This document shows, in pieces, positions 7,821 through 15,772 of a DNA stretch of 64,000 bases. The number at the start of each line of letters is the position of its first letter. Position 1 is the first letter of the stretch. The DNA is from Gemmatimonadota bacterium (GTDB lineage: Bacteria > Latescibacterota > UBA2968 > GCA-2709665): the NCBI GenBank assembly GCA_028873695.1, contig JAPPNU010000038.1, positions 55,750-119,749 of the forward strand. The letters are read 5' to 3'. Made by a program: the position numbers and the translations under genes. The notes beneath the pieces were generated by a model. That model ran no database searches and was not told where the DNA came from. It worked only from the letters and a program-made list of their open reading frames with translations.

Positions 7821-7844
7821 CCGCAAGTCAAGTATATAATTCCC
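7821..7844 (-). repeat. Right terminal inverted repeat of the IS1595-like element
   Basis: 24 bp, the inverted partner of 5582-5605, ending at the duplicated target ATTAAAAT. Confidence 0.88.
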
Positions 7845-7852
7845 ATTAAAAT
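7845..7852. repeat. 8-bp target-site duplication, right
   Basis: ATTAAAAT, identical to 5574-5581. Dropping one copy rejoins the zorA frame without any indel. Confidence 0.9.
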
Positions 7853-8072
7853 CCAATAACCCCACTACAATCCCAACAAAAGTGCCGAGAATTCCTAATG
7901 AAGCAAGTAACGCTGGCGCATGCGCTGTAAGAGTGGGGAGTCGTCCTTTGCAAAAAGAAAAAAACAAAACTACCAGCGAAAATAGCAATATCCACAAAAA
8001 ACACGCAGTCCAAATGGCAGGTGAAAAAATACGTAATGAAGACTCAAGCAAGTTAGACAAGGCAAGAAACAT
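7845..8072 (-). pseudogene. zorA: zorA, N-terminal fragment (disrupted)
   Basis: Codons 1-76 of zorA from ATG 8072. They encode one membrane helix (about residues 20-41, ending LVVLFFSFC) and the MotA/TolQ/ExbB-like helix 51-73 with the signature LLASLGILGTFVGIVVGL. The frame continues into the inserted element as GNYILDLRIRIC and stops at 7806. Joined at DFN to the fragment at 4371-5573, it gives GLLDFN-PQQLDES and a 476-residue ZorA with three membrane helices visible and a long coiled-coil tail. The gene is therefore split by transposition and not by decay. Confidence 0.88.
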
Positions 8073-8450
8073 AAAAAGGTCTCCCTGTTTTAATGATGAT
8101 TGGTAGCGTCAATGTAGCGCGGATAATTTAATGATTGGCCATTTGCGGCCAATGCGGGATCGGCCTAATCGGGCCAGTTGAAGATCCGTAGAGTCTATGC
8201 GGACAGGTACGGTTGTTTTAGTGGCCCAAACTGACGTATTCGGCCATCGCGTGGCACTGTTGCACCGGTCATTGACGGATGCACCTTCTACTTCGTTAAA
8301 ATCAACAACCCAACAAATCTTCCACACACGAATTGGCCGTAAGCCGAACTATTGGACCAGTGCCCCATCCCGTGAGACCCAAACAGAATTCAGTCTTAAC
8401 GGCCTCGACGTCTGGCGACAGAGAGATCATCACCCGATTTAGCTTTGTAC
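8073..8450. other. Spacer between zorA and the DUF262-HNH gene
   Basis: No convincing gene; short frames on both strands lack domains and ribosome sites. It must carry the zorA promoter. Positions 8127-8175 contain the inverted relative of 1664-1712. Minus-strand reading of 8190-8440 gives broken protein-like phrases with stops, so an old gene remnant is possible. Confidence 0.4.
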
Positions 8451-10082
8451 TCAATTCTGATATCTCCAATCGTCAGCTAATTTCCAATCCAATTCATCGG
8501 GTAGGCGCAGGAACCAATCACGCCATCCGTTACGTGAAGTCTTCGTTACTTCCTTCGACGCTGCAGAAAACGACTCAAACCCTTTTCCGTGGCTCCCACT
8601 CAACACGAGCATTCCTTCTCTAAATTCGCCAAAGTGGATCTGTCCACCAAATTCAAACTTCGCCACCGTCCCATCTGGAGGTGGAAACGACCGCTTGGGA
8701 CTCTTCGAATCCAGCGAATGCCCTTGGCTTGCTTGCCACCAGAGTCGGAATTCTTCGACCTCCTGCTCGCTCCTTGGGTGACATTCTCGATGGACTAAGA
8801 CCGCGTTTTGAATGTTAGTCTCGCCCCCTTTTGTGTGCGGCAAAACATGGTGGATGTCACTGTCCTTCCACGAAACCTTGTGATCATTCCCTTTCATTCG
8901 GCAGTACTGACATAATTCCATATCCCGAAAAAACACAGTTTTACGTTGACTTTCAGTGAATGATCGGTTCTTGTCAAGTCTTGTAGGTTCAAGCAATTTC
9001 AGCATTTCTTCTTGGAAGAAGGCGTGTCTCCGGCGAATGGTCTTACCATCATCCGAGCGAGTCTGTGTCCATTGGCCATATTCTGAATAGTATCGTCGGA
9101 ATTCAGATTCTCTACGACGCTTCGTGGCGTCGGCTGCCTCACTTCTCCGATCCTCAAATTCGTTCAACTTTGCGGCCAAGTGGCCTTCCCATCCGGGCAC
9201 ATATTCATCTAATAGAGAGTCCACCAGGAGAACTAGATGAATGACGTAGTGCCCAGTTATTTTTGGTTTTCCCGAAAATACTTCGTGTATTTTCGCACAA
9301 ATCTTCTCAAATCTGCGTGCTTCGCGTGAATTACCGTCAAACCCAACTTGTGAATGGTAAAACTCGTCAATATTCCGGGATTTAATGTCGCAAAACTCAT
9401 TTTTCTCTCGCATCGTCCAATAGAGAATGTAAATTTGCGCTGCAAGCTGCCGCCGCCTCTGCTCATTTCCCTTTACTAACTCCCTAAACAAGGGAACCCC
9501 TGGCCATTTCTCTACTTCCTTTTTCCCGCCGATTTTAAGCACAAATTCGGTGAAATTCCCTGGCCATGAATCTCTCTTGTCTTGTGCTGTGAGCGGGGTT
9601 CCACCTTGTAAACGGATAAATAGATCCCTTATTAAATTCTCGTTCGCAGTTGTAATATTATATACTACTATTTGGTTTGACTTTAGTTTGGACTGTAACT
9701 CATCTGGAAGTTCTTCAAAGCGTTTTCCCGCCCAAGGGCACGGGTCTTCCTTTACAAAGTCTGGAAATCGGAATTTCGATTCGTCCGAAGGATCCAATAG
9801 TGGGAAAGCACCTTCGCTATAGCTGTAAATAGCCTCGATTCGCTGTTGACCATCCACGATATCGTAGTATGTATTTGTTATGCCACCTGCTGTTGATTCT
9901 CTCAAATGAAAGTAAAAAGCTGGAACTGAGTAATCACGAAAGATGGAATCTATGAACATACACTTTTGCACTTCGGTCCAACGCAATCCACGTTGGTACT
10001 CATGGTCAACCCGCAATATCTGTTCGTGCCAAAGATCAATGAGTCTACCAACAGTCCAATCCATCTCAATTTCGACTTTCAT
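8451..10082 (-). CDS. DUF262-HNH nuclease (GmrSD-like restriction protein)
   Basis: 543 residues from ATG 10082, which has GGAGGAG 8 nt upstream; the frame stays open further 5' only by reading into a decayed neighbour. The N-terminal DUF262 domain has YQRGLRW (29-35), the DGQQR motif (78-82) and RLQGGTPLTAQDKRD (157-171), which build the ParB/Srx-like NTP-dependent nuclease fold. A C-terminal HNH finger has CQYC (391-394), His-His 411-412, the TNIQN segment and HRECH (431-435). Fusions of these two domains belong to the GmrSD family of type IV restriction enzymes against modified phage DNA. It stands alone beside the Zorya-like operon, supporting a defence island. Confidence 0.85.
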   Translation of the reverse strand: MKVEIEMDWTVGRLIDLWHEQILRVDHEYQRGLRWTEVQKCMFIDSIFRDYSVPAFYFHLRESTAGGITNTYYDIVDGQQRIEAIYSYSEGAFPLLDPSDESKFRFPDFVKEDPCPWAGKRFEELPDELQSKLKSNQIVVYNITTANENLIRDLFIRLQGGTPLTAQDKRDSWPGNFTEFVLKIGGKKEVEKWPGVPLFRELVKGNEQRRRQLAAQIYILYWTMREKNEFCDIKSRNIDEFYHSQVGFDGNSREARRFEKICAKIHEVFSGKPKITGHYVIHLVLLVDSLLDEYVPGWEGHLAAKLNEFEDRRSEAADATKRRRESEFRRYYSEYGQWTQTRSDDGKTIRRRHAFFQEEMLKLLEPTRLDKNRSFTESQRKTVFFRDMELCQYCRMKGNDHKVSWKDSDIHHVLPHTKGGETNIQNAVLVHRECHPRSEQEVEEFRLWWQASQGHSLDSKSPKRSFPPPDGTVAKFEFGGQIHFGEFREGMLVLSGSHGKGFESFSAASKEVTKTSRNGWRDWFLRLPDELDWKLADDWRYQN

Positions 10083-10203
10083 CTCAAGTTCTCCTCCCAT
10101 GCAATTGCCTCGTCTCTCCCGATTTCTTAGGGTTGTTTCGATTATCCGGACATAGGGGCTTTGAGTATGTGAGAATAGTACCCCAAGGAGAACCCAATAC
10201 TCA

Positions 10204-10407
10204 TCATGGTTGGCTATCGGAGGGAAAGAGTCGCCAAACGGAGCACACGCTCCCTGGAAACATGTCACCGCCGACGAGGTTGTCCTCCGTCCACAACACA
10301 TCGACCCGTTGAGGAGACCGGTAGACGTGGACCATGCGGGTCTTGGATTCCACCAGCCATACCAGGCAGATTCCGGCGGCGATCTTGATTCGGACGTCGG
10401 CCTGGCT
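10204..10407 (-). pseudogene. Uma2-family nuclease remnant
   Basis: The end of this frame (VWLVESKTRMVHVYRSPQ ... RLFPSDSQP) is closely similar to the C-terminal 65 residues of the intact gene at 11133-11699, with a small deletion where EYF should follow KIA. Sequence 5' of about 10407 is unrelated, so two thirds of the gene, including the PD-(D/E)XK core, is lost. Confidence 0.8.
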
Positions 10408-11132
10408 TTTTCGATTGGAACTATCAATTGTGTGGGTGTCGCAATTTGCGTCAGTGTTCGTAGCAATATAGTAAATAATTATTGGATTAACGCTGAAAAA
10501 TGAGATGGTATCGTTGTTTTTATGATGAAATCCGGTGTTTTTTTTGTGGAGACATGGAGTTTCGACAGAAACAGGAATCATCCGGGAACCGCAATCTCGG
10601 GAAGAAGCGGCTGTTCTGCCTGCCTGGCATGCTTTAGCAGGCAGGGCGGGCGGGGGCAGATTGCGAACGCTCAGGTTCATCCGATGCCAGAGGAGATCCT
10701 TCGTCAGCCGCCGGCCGTTACAGGAGCAGGAACGTGTGGGGGAATTGAGCGCAGATCAGGAAGGATTTACGTAGACGAGCGTTGGCTGTCAGGATGTTTT
10801 GCGAGAGGATTGGCGGGAAGGTTCAAGCGGTGGATATGGATTATCGAGGTGGGATTCTCGACGATGGCAGGACGAAAAAACGATGAGCGGCGAGAAATCC
10901 GGACTCATCGCAATTAGCCTTGATTCACAATTATTCTGGGACCTGAATGTCGAATATATACAGTGGAAAAAAGGCGAATTGACGTCAAAGATCACAGATA
11001 CTCGAGGTCACTGGACGTGAACGGAAACTTCATCCATTTGTACGACCTGGATGCCCCGCTCTTACGCTGATTCCTTCTGTGCCTTTTGTGCCTTTTGTGG
11101 TAAGTCTTGCCGTTGCCTTTTTCGGATTAAGA
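10408..11132. other. Gene-poor stretch between two Uma2 copies
   Basis: The open frames here lack domains and overlap one another, so I see no real gene. The 3' part (10921-11135) is the first copy of a 215-bp interspersed repeat also present at 25211-25425. Confidence 0.55.
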
Positions 11133-11135
11133 TCA
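10921..11135 (+). repeat. 215-bp interspersed repeat, copy 1
   Basis: Aligns gap-free with 25211-25425 (constant offset 14,290), roughly 85% identical by eye, same orientation. Shared blocks include GGGACCTGAATGTCGAAT, GAATTGACGTCAAAG and CTTCTGTGCCTTTTGTG. Non-coding; each copy ends just 3' of a minus-strand gene's stop (11133 and 25423). Confidence 0.85.
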
Positions 11136-11699
11136 GCTATCGGAGGGAAAGAGCCGCCGAATGGGGCACTGGAACCCGGGGAGCACATCGCCGCCGTCGA
11201 GGTCATCGTCAATTCCCAGTACCTCAACCTGCTGAGGAGACCGGTAAACGTGGACCATGCGGGTTTCGGGTTCTACGAGCCAGACCAAGCGGGTTCCGGC
11301 CGCAAAGTACTCGGCGATCTTGACGTGAACGTCGGCGAGGCGGTCGGACGGCGAGATCACTTCGACGGCGAGATCCGGGGCGAAGGGCCAGTAGCCTACA
11401 GGGACGCCCGAGGCTGGAACGCGCGACGCAAGCACGACGGCGGCGTCCGGGGCGCGCACGGTATCGGGATCCCTCTCGAGGATGAATCCTGTGTCGGCGC
11501 CGCAGCACACACCGAGGTCGTTTGCTTCGACGTATTCGTCGAGCGCGCTCGCTATGCGAGCCGTGACGACGCCGTGTTCCGCTCCGATTGGCGTCAGACG
11601 AATGATCTCACCACTTACCAGTTCACAACGTCCGCCACCGTCCCGCAGGTCGAACAGTTCTTCGGCTGTCAAGGGTAAACGCGGGGCTAAAATTGCCAT
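11133..11699 (-). CDS. Uma2-family PD-(D/E)XK nuclease-like protein
   Basis: 188 residues, the usual Uma2 (DUF820) length. The N-terminus PLTAEELFDLRDGGGRCELV is the family's typical start. The nuclease core is seen as the Asp of RAPDAAVV, the Glu of LAVEVISPSD and the Lys of VHVKIAEYF, followed by the family's GTRLVWLVEP strand. The family is abundant in cyanobacteria and environmental phyla; its cellular role is unsettled, with links to mobile DNA and restriction. A truncated sister copy lies at 10204-10407. The ATG at 11699 has a modest AAGG site. Confidence 0.85.
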   Translation of the reverse strand: MAILAPRLPLTAEELFDLRDGGGRCELVSGEIIRLTPIGAEHGVVTARIASALDEYVEANDLGVCCGADTGFILERDPDTVRAPDAAVVLASRVPASGVPVGYWPFAPDLAVEVISPSDRLADVHVKIAEYFAAGTRLVWLVEPETRMVHVYRSPQQVEVLGIDDDLDGGDVLPGFQCPIRRLFPSDS

Positions 11700-11942
11700 C
11701 CAGGACCTTCTGCGGCTGGGAGCACGGCAGGCGCCGCACGCTTTCCCGGTGCCTTGACCTCATTCTTGTCCGCGTCAATGAAATAACCTACTGATATTTT
11801 TATCTTCTGAAGAAACCATACAATAGTGTCACCAGCAGGGCAAGTAAGATGCGTAGATTTCTTTTTTGCACAGAAAAAACCCGTTCTCGGTACCCTTCAC
11901 TCTATTGAAGGGGAACCTGAAGAACAGGTTTAGAACAGCGTC

Positions 11943-12239
11943 CTACTTCATACGGTTTAGACGATCATAAAACTTCTCATGCACGTCTATCAGGATTACC
12001 CGACCGGTTCCCTTGTTATCTGATTGGATTGCCATCCTATACGAGTCGTTCAAGCGCACTGCATAGACATCATCAAACCCATCCACTAACTCCAGTTGGC
12101 GACCGGGAGGAAGCTCTCCTTCGTAAAACTCCTTCACAACATCTTCGACATTCTTTATTGCCTGCGGAGGGAGCTTCTGTAGCTGGCGTTTTTGCCTTTT
12201 GGTCAGTGGATCAAGTTTAACCGGCAGCTGCAGCAGCAA
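11943..12239 (-). CDS. RelE/ParE-like toxin, second pair
   Basis: 98 residues, probably from TTG 12239 with GAGGTG just upstream. It has the family's KRQKRQLQKLPPQAIKNV helical N-terminus, then ELVDGFDDVYAVRLNDSYRM (strand-turn-strand with Arg and Tyr in the expected places) and a VILIDVHEKFYDRL end resembling RelE/YoeB-type toxins. It overlaps the upstream 180-residue gene by 23 nt, so the two are translationally linked. The target is unknown. Confidence 0.65.
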   Translation of the reverse strand: MLLQLPVKLDPLTKRQKRQLQKLPPQAIKNVEDVVKEFYEGELPPGRQLELVDGFDDVYAVRLNDSYRMAIQSDNKGTGRVILIDVHEKFYDRLNRMK

Positions 12240-12759
12240 TCGAACACCTCATATTCTTGATAAACTCCTCGGCCGTCTTACAAGGCTCTTCTGCCTGAGG
12301 TTCCTGCAGCCCTTCATAGATCCCAATATACCAGCGAAGATCCTGACAAACCGACACAAATTCCCCAAGAGACTCTATAAGACGATCAATAGCCTTCCTC
12401 GTCTCAACATTCGATGCCATCTCTCCCAACAACTCGTATTTTGGGATATTCTCCTTATTTACATCCTCAAGCTTCCTGAAACCTTCAATAGCCGCTTCCA
12501 TATCGCTGAAAAACGAACCGATTCTCTCAGGCTTCTCCTTAACCCGTTTAAACATCTCCCCATAAAACCGACACCAAAGATCGGTCTCCTCCCGCAACTC
12601 ATCGATAACTTTCCGGCTCTGTCTCTCAGCATCAACCCAAATCCGGGACTTCAATTCTCTCTCCGTAAAGAAAGACCCCATAGTATTCGAAACCCACTCC
12701 TGCTGATTGAGAGGAGAAAATGTGAAAATGGCAGGTAATCCAGATAAAGCCGTCGACAT
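12217..12759 (-). CDS. Hypothetical protein paired with a RelE-like toxin
   Basis: 180 residues from ATG 12759; an internal ATG at 12681 (MGSFFTERELKSR) would skip an uncharged N-terminus. Mostly alpha-helical and charged (AERQSRKVIDELREETDLW, ERIGSFFSDMEAAIEGFRKL) with a short Ala-rich tail. No family recognised. It overlaps the toxin gene 3' of it by 23 nt, which suggests an antitoxin, though it is larger than usual and shows no obvious DNA-binding motif. A MITE-like element begins 13 bp upstream. Confidence 0.6.
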   Translation of the reverse strand: MSTALSGLPAIFTFSPLNQQEWVSNTMGSFFTERELKSRIWVDAERQSRKVIDELREETDLWCRFYGEMFKRVKEKPERIGSFFSDMEAAIEGFRKLEDVNKENIPKYELLGEMASNVETRKAIDRLIESLGEFVSVCQDLRWYIGIYEGLQEPQAEEPCKTAEEFIKNMRCSIAAAAAG

Positions 12760-12772
12760 AATACCCCCGTCT

Positions 12773-12989
12773 TAGAAGCTGTCTTAAAATTCCCAGCGGT
12801 CTTCGCGCGGCTGCAAAAGCGCCGGTCGGCGTTACTCAAATCCACCCAAGAGTGGCGAGGGCGCGCAGCCACGATACATTAATATATGGTCGGATTTTCC
12901 CGTCGGCGCTGCGCGCCCCTCGCGCCTCATAACCGCCACTTTTTCGCTCGCGCTCGGGAACTCACCGGTAATTTTAAAACAGCTTCTTA
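12773..12989. mobile_element. MITE-like element, copy 1 (217 bp)
   Basis: Bounded by inverted ends TAGAAGCTGTCTTAAAATT (12773-12791) and, reversed, TAAGAAGCTGTTTTAAAATT (12970-12989). Its first 60 bp and last 45 bp match copy 2 at 32725-32891. The middle of this copy carries an extra GC-rich palindrome (GCGAGGGCGCGCAGC ... GCTGCGCGCCCCTCGC). No coding capacity, so it would need a transposase supplied elsewhere. Confidence 0.85.
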
Positions 12990-13349
12990 GCTCCCCAAAC
13001 GCAGTCTGTTTCGTAAGCTGTACCAAAGAAAAGGTACTAAAAAGGCAACTAAATGACAATGGCAAATTACCCGCTTGCCAACACCCTTTATACAATCCCC
13101 CTTACACCAAATATCCAGTTCCTGATGGGACCACGCTACCGTCCCCGATCCTCGCGCCCATGTTCCATTCGTAGGGGCGACCCTTGTGGTCGCCCGCCTG
13201 CCGGTTGCGCAACGCAATCGAGAGAAGGCCATCGAGGGCAGGATGCCCTCGCTCCTGGAAAATCGAGACGACCACGCCGCCATCCCCAAACCTCCCGCCC
13301 AAATTCGATATGTAGGGGCGACCCTTGTGGTCGCCCGCCCTCGCTCCGA
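12990..13349. other. Intergenic repeat cluster
   Basis: No gene. Contains two copies of the GTAGGGGCGACCCTTGTGG family (13171-13195 and 13312-13336) and one of the palindrome GAGGGCAGGATGCCCTC (13234-13250). The open frames across it are made of these repeats. Confidence 0.7.
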
Positions 13350-14981
13350 TTACAACGGACACACGAGCTGCCCGTCCAGCAGCTTGTGGTTGCCTGAATA
13401 GTCCACCGGCACGTCGATCAGATGCACGCCGCCTTCGCTGAGGCAACGCTCAAGCAATCCGACCAGCGCGTCCGTCCGTTCCAGCCGGTGCCCTTTGGCG
13501 CCGTAGCTCTCGGCATAGCGCACGAAATCCGGATTCCCGTAGTCCAGCCCGAAATCCGGCAGACCCATATCGGCCTGCTTCCATTTGATCATGCCGTAGG
13601 CGTTATCCCGCAGAACCAGCGTCACGACGTTCAGGCCAAGCCGGACGGCGGTCTCCAGCTCCTGCGAATTCATCATAAAGCCGCCGTCGCCGCAGACCGC
13701 CACCACGTCGCGGTCCGGGTACAGCAGACTGGCCGCCATCGCCGAAGGCAGACCCGCACCCATGGTCGCCAGGGCGTTGTCCAGCAGCACGGTATTCGGC
13801 TGGTGGGCGCGGTAGTTCAGCGCGAACCAGATCTTGTAGACGCCGTTATCGAGAGCGATCAGGCCGTCGTCCGGTATCACGCGCCTCACGTCGGCCACCA
13901 GCCGCTGCGGCAGCACCGGAAAGCGATCGTCGTCCTCGCCGGCGGCCAGCTTCGCATCCGCCCATTCCTTCACCCTCAGGAAATAGTCGAACGACCAGTG
14001 GGTCTGTGGCTCGATCTCCCGGTAGATCTGCCAGAGGCTGTTGCCGATGTCGCCGATCACTTCGAGTTGAGGGAAATACACGGGATCCACCTCGGCCGAG
14101 GAAAAGTTGACGTGGATGACGTTCAGACCGCCGTCCCGCATGAGGAAGGGCGGTTTTTCGACCACGTCGTGGCCCACGTTGATGATCAGGTCGGCCCGTT
14201 CGATGGCGCAGTGGATGGCGTCGCCGGAAGACAGGGCCGCGTTTCCCAGGTACAGCGGATGTCGTTCGTCCACAACGCCCTTGCCCATCTGCGTATTGAA
14301 CCACGGAATGCCCGTTTTGTCGATGAAACGGACCAGCATATTCGACGTGCGCTTGCGATTGGCCCCGGCGCCCACCAGCAGCAGGGGACGGCGCGCAGCC
14401 TCGATCATCGCAACGGCCCGCGCGACCGCCTTTTCCTCCGCTACCGGGCGCCGCACCCGGTCCCTGGGATAGAGGTGCGCCGCCGCCTCTTCCGCGGCGA
14501 CGTCTTCGGGCAACTCCAGGTGTACGGCTCCCGGCCGCTCCTCCTCCGCCACGCGGAACGCCTCCCGCACACGGGGCGGTATGGTCGCACCGCTGACGAT
14601 GCGGGTGGTGTACTTCGTCAGCGGCCGCATCATCTCAACCACGTCGACGATCTGGAAGTGGCCCTGTTTGCTCGACTTGATGGGCTTCTGCCCGGTGATC
14701 ATCAGCAGGGGCATGCCGCCGAGTTGCGCGTACGCCGCCGCGGTGACGAAATTCGTGGCGCCGGGCCCGAGCGTGGACATGCACACGCCCGTCTTGCCGG
14801 TGAGGCGTCCGTACGTGGCGGCCATGAAACCCGCCGCCTGTTCGTGACGGTTGAGAATGACGCGGATGCTCGATTGGCGCAGCGACTCGAGCAGGTCAAG
14901 GTTTTCTTCGCCGGGGATGGCAAAGACAAATTCCACGCCCTCGGCCTCGAGGGCTCTTACAAACAGGTCGGAGGCTTTCAT
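13350..14981 (-). CDS. Acetolactate synthase large-subunit-like TPP enzyme
   Basis: 543 residues from ATG 14981; the frame continues 5' only into repeat sequence. All three domains of the TPP enzyme family are present. The N-terminal PYR domain has the catalytic Glu E47 in NRHEQAAGFMAATYGRLTGK. The central domain is NAD-fold-like. The C-terminal PP domain has the TPP/Mg motif GDGGFMMNSQ (431-440) ending at N460. LRDNAYGMIKWKQ resembles acetolactate synthases, which condense pyruvate to acetolactate. There is no small regulatory subunit gene beside it and no ilvC, so a catabolic or side-chain role, or another 2-oxo acid, is possible. Confidence 0.8.
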   Translation of the reverse strand: MKASDLFVRALEAEGVEFVFAIPGEENLDLLESLRQSSIRVILNRHEQAAGFMAATYGRLTGKTGVCMSTLGPGATNFVTAAAYAQLGGMPLLMITGQKPIKSSKQGHFQIVDVVEMMRPLTKYTTRIVSGATIPPRVREAFRVAEEERPGAVHLELPEDVAAEEAAAHLYPRDRVRRPVAEEKAVARAVAMIEAARRPLLLVGAGANRKRTSNMLVRFIDKTGIPWFNTQMGKGVVDERHPLYLGNAALSSGDAIHCAIERADLIINVGHDVVEKPPFLMRDGGLNVIHVNFSSAEVDPVYFPQLEVIGDIGNSLWQIYREIEPQTHWSFDYFLRVKEWADAKLAAGEDDDRFPVLPQRLVADVRRVIPDDGLIALDNGVYKIWFALNYRAHQPNTVLLDNALATMGAGLPSAMAASLLYPDRDVVAVCGDGGFMMNSQELETAVRLGLNVVTLVLRDNAYGMIKWKQADMGLPDFGLDYGNPDFVRYAESYGAKGHRLERTDALVGLLERCLSEGGVHLIDVPVDYSGNHKLLDGQLVCPL

Positions 14982-15009
14982 TGGTTTAACGCTCACGTTG
15001 ATGGTTCTT

Positions 15010-15312
15010 ATCACTGCTGTCCAAGAAATTCGGGATTCTTGGAGATAGGGTTCGAAAAGTGGAGTCGAAGCATCGTTCGCCGCTACCGTTCCGCGTTGGG
15101 GGCGGACGTGCTGCCTCTCAGGTATCGAAATATGAATATCGCACGGGGATGATCCCATGCTGCAGTAGATCCTTCGTCGGCCTGGGCGCCGGCCCTGGAT
15201 GACAGCGGGAAGCCAAGTGCACGACAATCGTAAATCATGTCATTCTGAGCGCGCTGGCCTCCTCAGGATGACAGGTTCGGCGAAGGTGTGGGCTCAGCGT
15301 TTCGTCAATAGT
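15010..15312 (+). repeat. Interspersed repeat upstream of the TPP-enzyme gene, copy 1
   Basis: Matches 19151-19532 in blocks: ATCACTGCTGTCCA..GAA and GGTTCGAAAAG at the start; GGCGGACGTGCTGCCTCTCA; ATGCTGCAGTAGATCCTTCG; and GGCGAAGGTGTGGGCTCAGC at the end. Copy 2 has about 100 bp of extra sequence inside. Both copies sit immediately 5' of a minus-strand operon, so they may hold promoter or leader functions or simply be mobile debris. Confidence 0.75.
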
Positions 15313-15772
15313 TATCGGAAGAAATATCAATCACAGCGCAGCGAAGAATCTCCCGTATTCTCGATTGTACGTGTCCTCCATGCCCTTTGTAGATGAACTT
15401 GTGCGCGGACACATGAGCTGCCTGGAGACCACGTCGACCCTTCGACAATCCTTCGGCAGGCTTGCTTCGGCAGGCTCAGGACAACGGCTCAGGGGACGGC
15501 TCAGCTTCTGCGACTCCCCCTCAAGGGGGGAGTGATTAAACCATCAAACGGACGCGCGCGATACAATAGGCGCAATCGAGGGCAGGATGCCCTCGCTCCC
15601 TAAAGAAAGCGCCGCCAGATGGGCGACCGGCCGGTCGCCCCTACAAACGCAATGAAAACGCAAAAAGGGCAAGGTGCCATCGTTCCAGAAGGCGCTTTCG
15701 AGGGCAGGATGCCCTCGCTCCGGGAAAGAGATTCGTCAGGTGTGATCTGAATCGGACGATTATCGCCGCACC
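15313..15772. other. Intergenic repeat cluster
   Basis: No gene. Palindrome copies at 15578-15594 and 15700-15716, a GGGCGACC...GGTCGCCCCTAC copy at 15621-15644, and a CCTTCGGCAGGCTTGCTTCG / CGGCAGGCTCAGGAC stretch near 15450-15482 of the kind dispersed widely in such genomes. Confidence 0.65.

Larger units (their letters stand above)
5582..7844. mobile_element. IS1595/ISXO2-like element with passenger genes, inside zorA
   Basis: A 2,263-bp element with imperfect 24-bp terminal inverted repeats: 5582-5605 begins GGGAATTATATACCTAACTT, and 7821-7844 read in reverse begins GGGAATTATATACTTGACTT. It is flanked by a perfect 8-bp duplication ATTAAAAT. It carries the ISXO2-like transposase on the minus strand (6816-7757) and, on the plus strand, a secreted protein, a 42-residue membrane peptide and a 58-residue peptide. 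IS1595-family members with cargo genes are known. The intact ends, duplication and full-length transposase suggest recent insertion; the host gene is otherwise undamaged. Confidence 0.92.

Noticed and set aside
10083..10466. N-terminal extension of the DUF262-HNH frame
   Set aside because: The extra 128 codons read through the Uma2 remnant in another frame, while ATG 10082 has a good ribosome site and starts the DUF262 domain.
12832..13095. Open frames around the MITE-like element
   Set aside because: They translate the element's palindromes and end at repeat edges; no protein family is visible.
14982..15227. N-terminal extension of the TPP enzyme
   Set aside because: It consists of translated repeat sequence; the enzyme family starts at MKASDLFVRALEAEG.
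13171..15716. Possible CRISPR array
   Set aside because: The repeats are 17-25 bp palindromes at irregular distances with no uniform spacers, and no cas gene is in the window.
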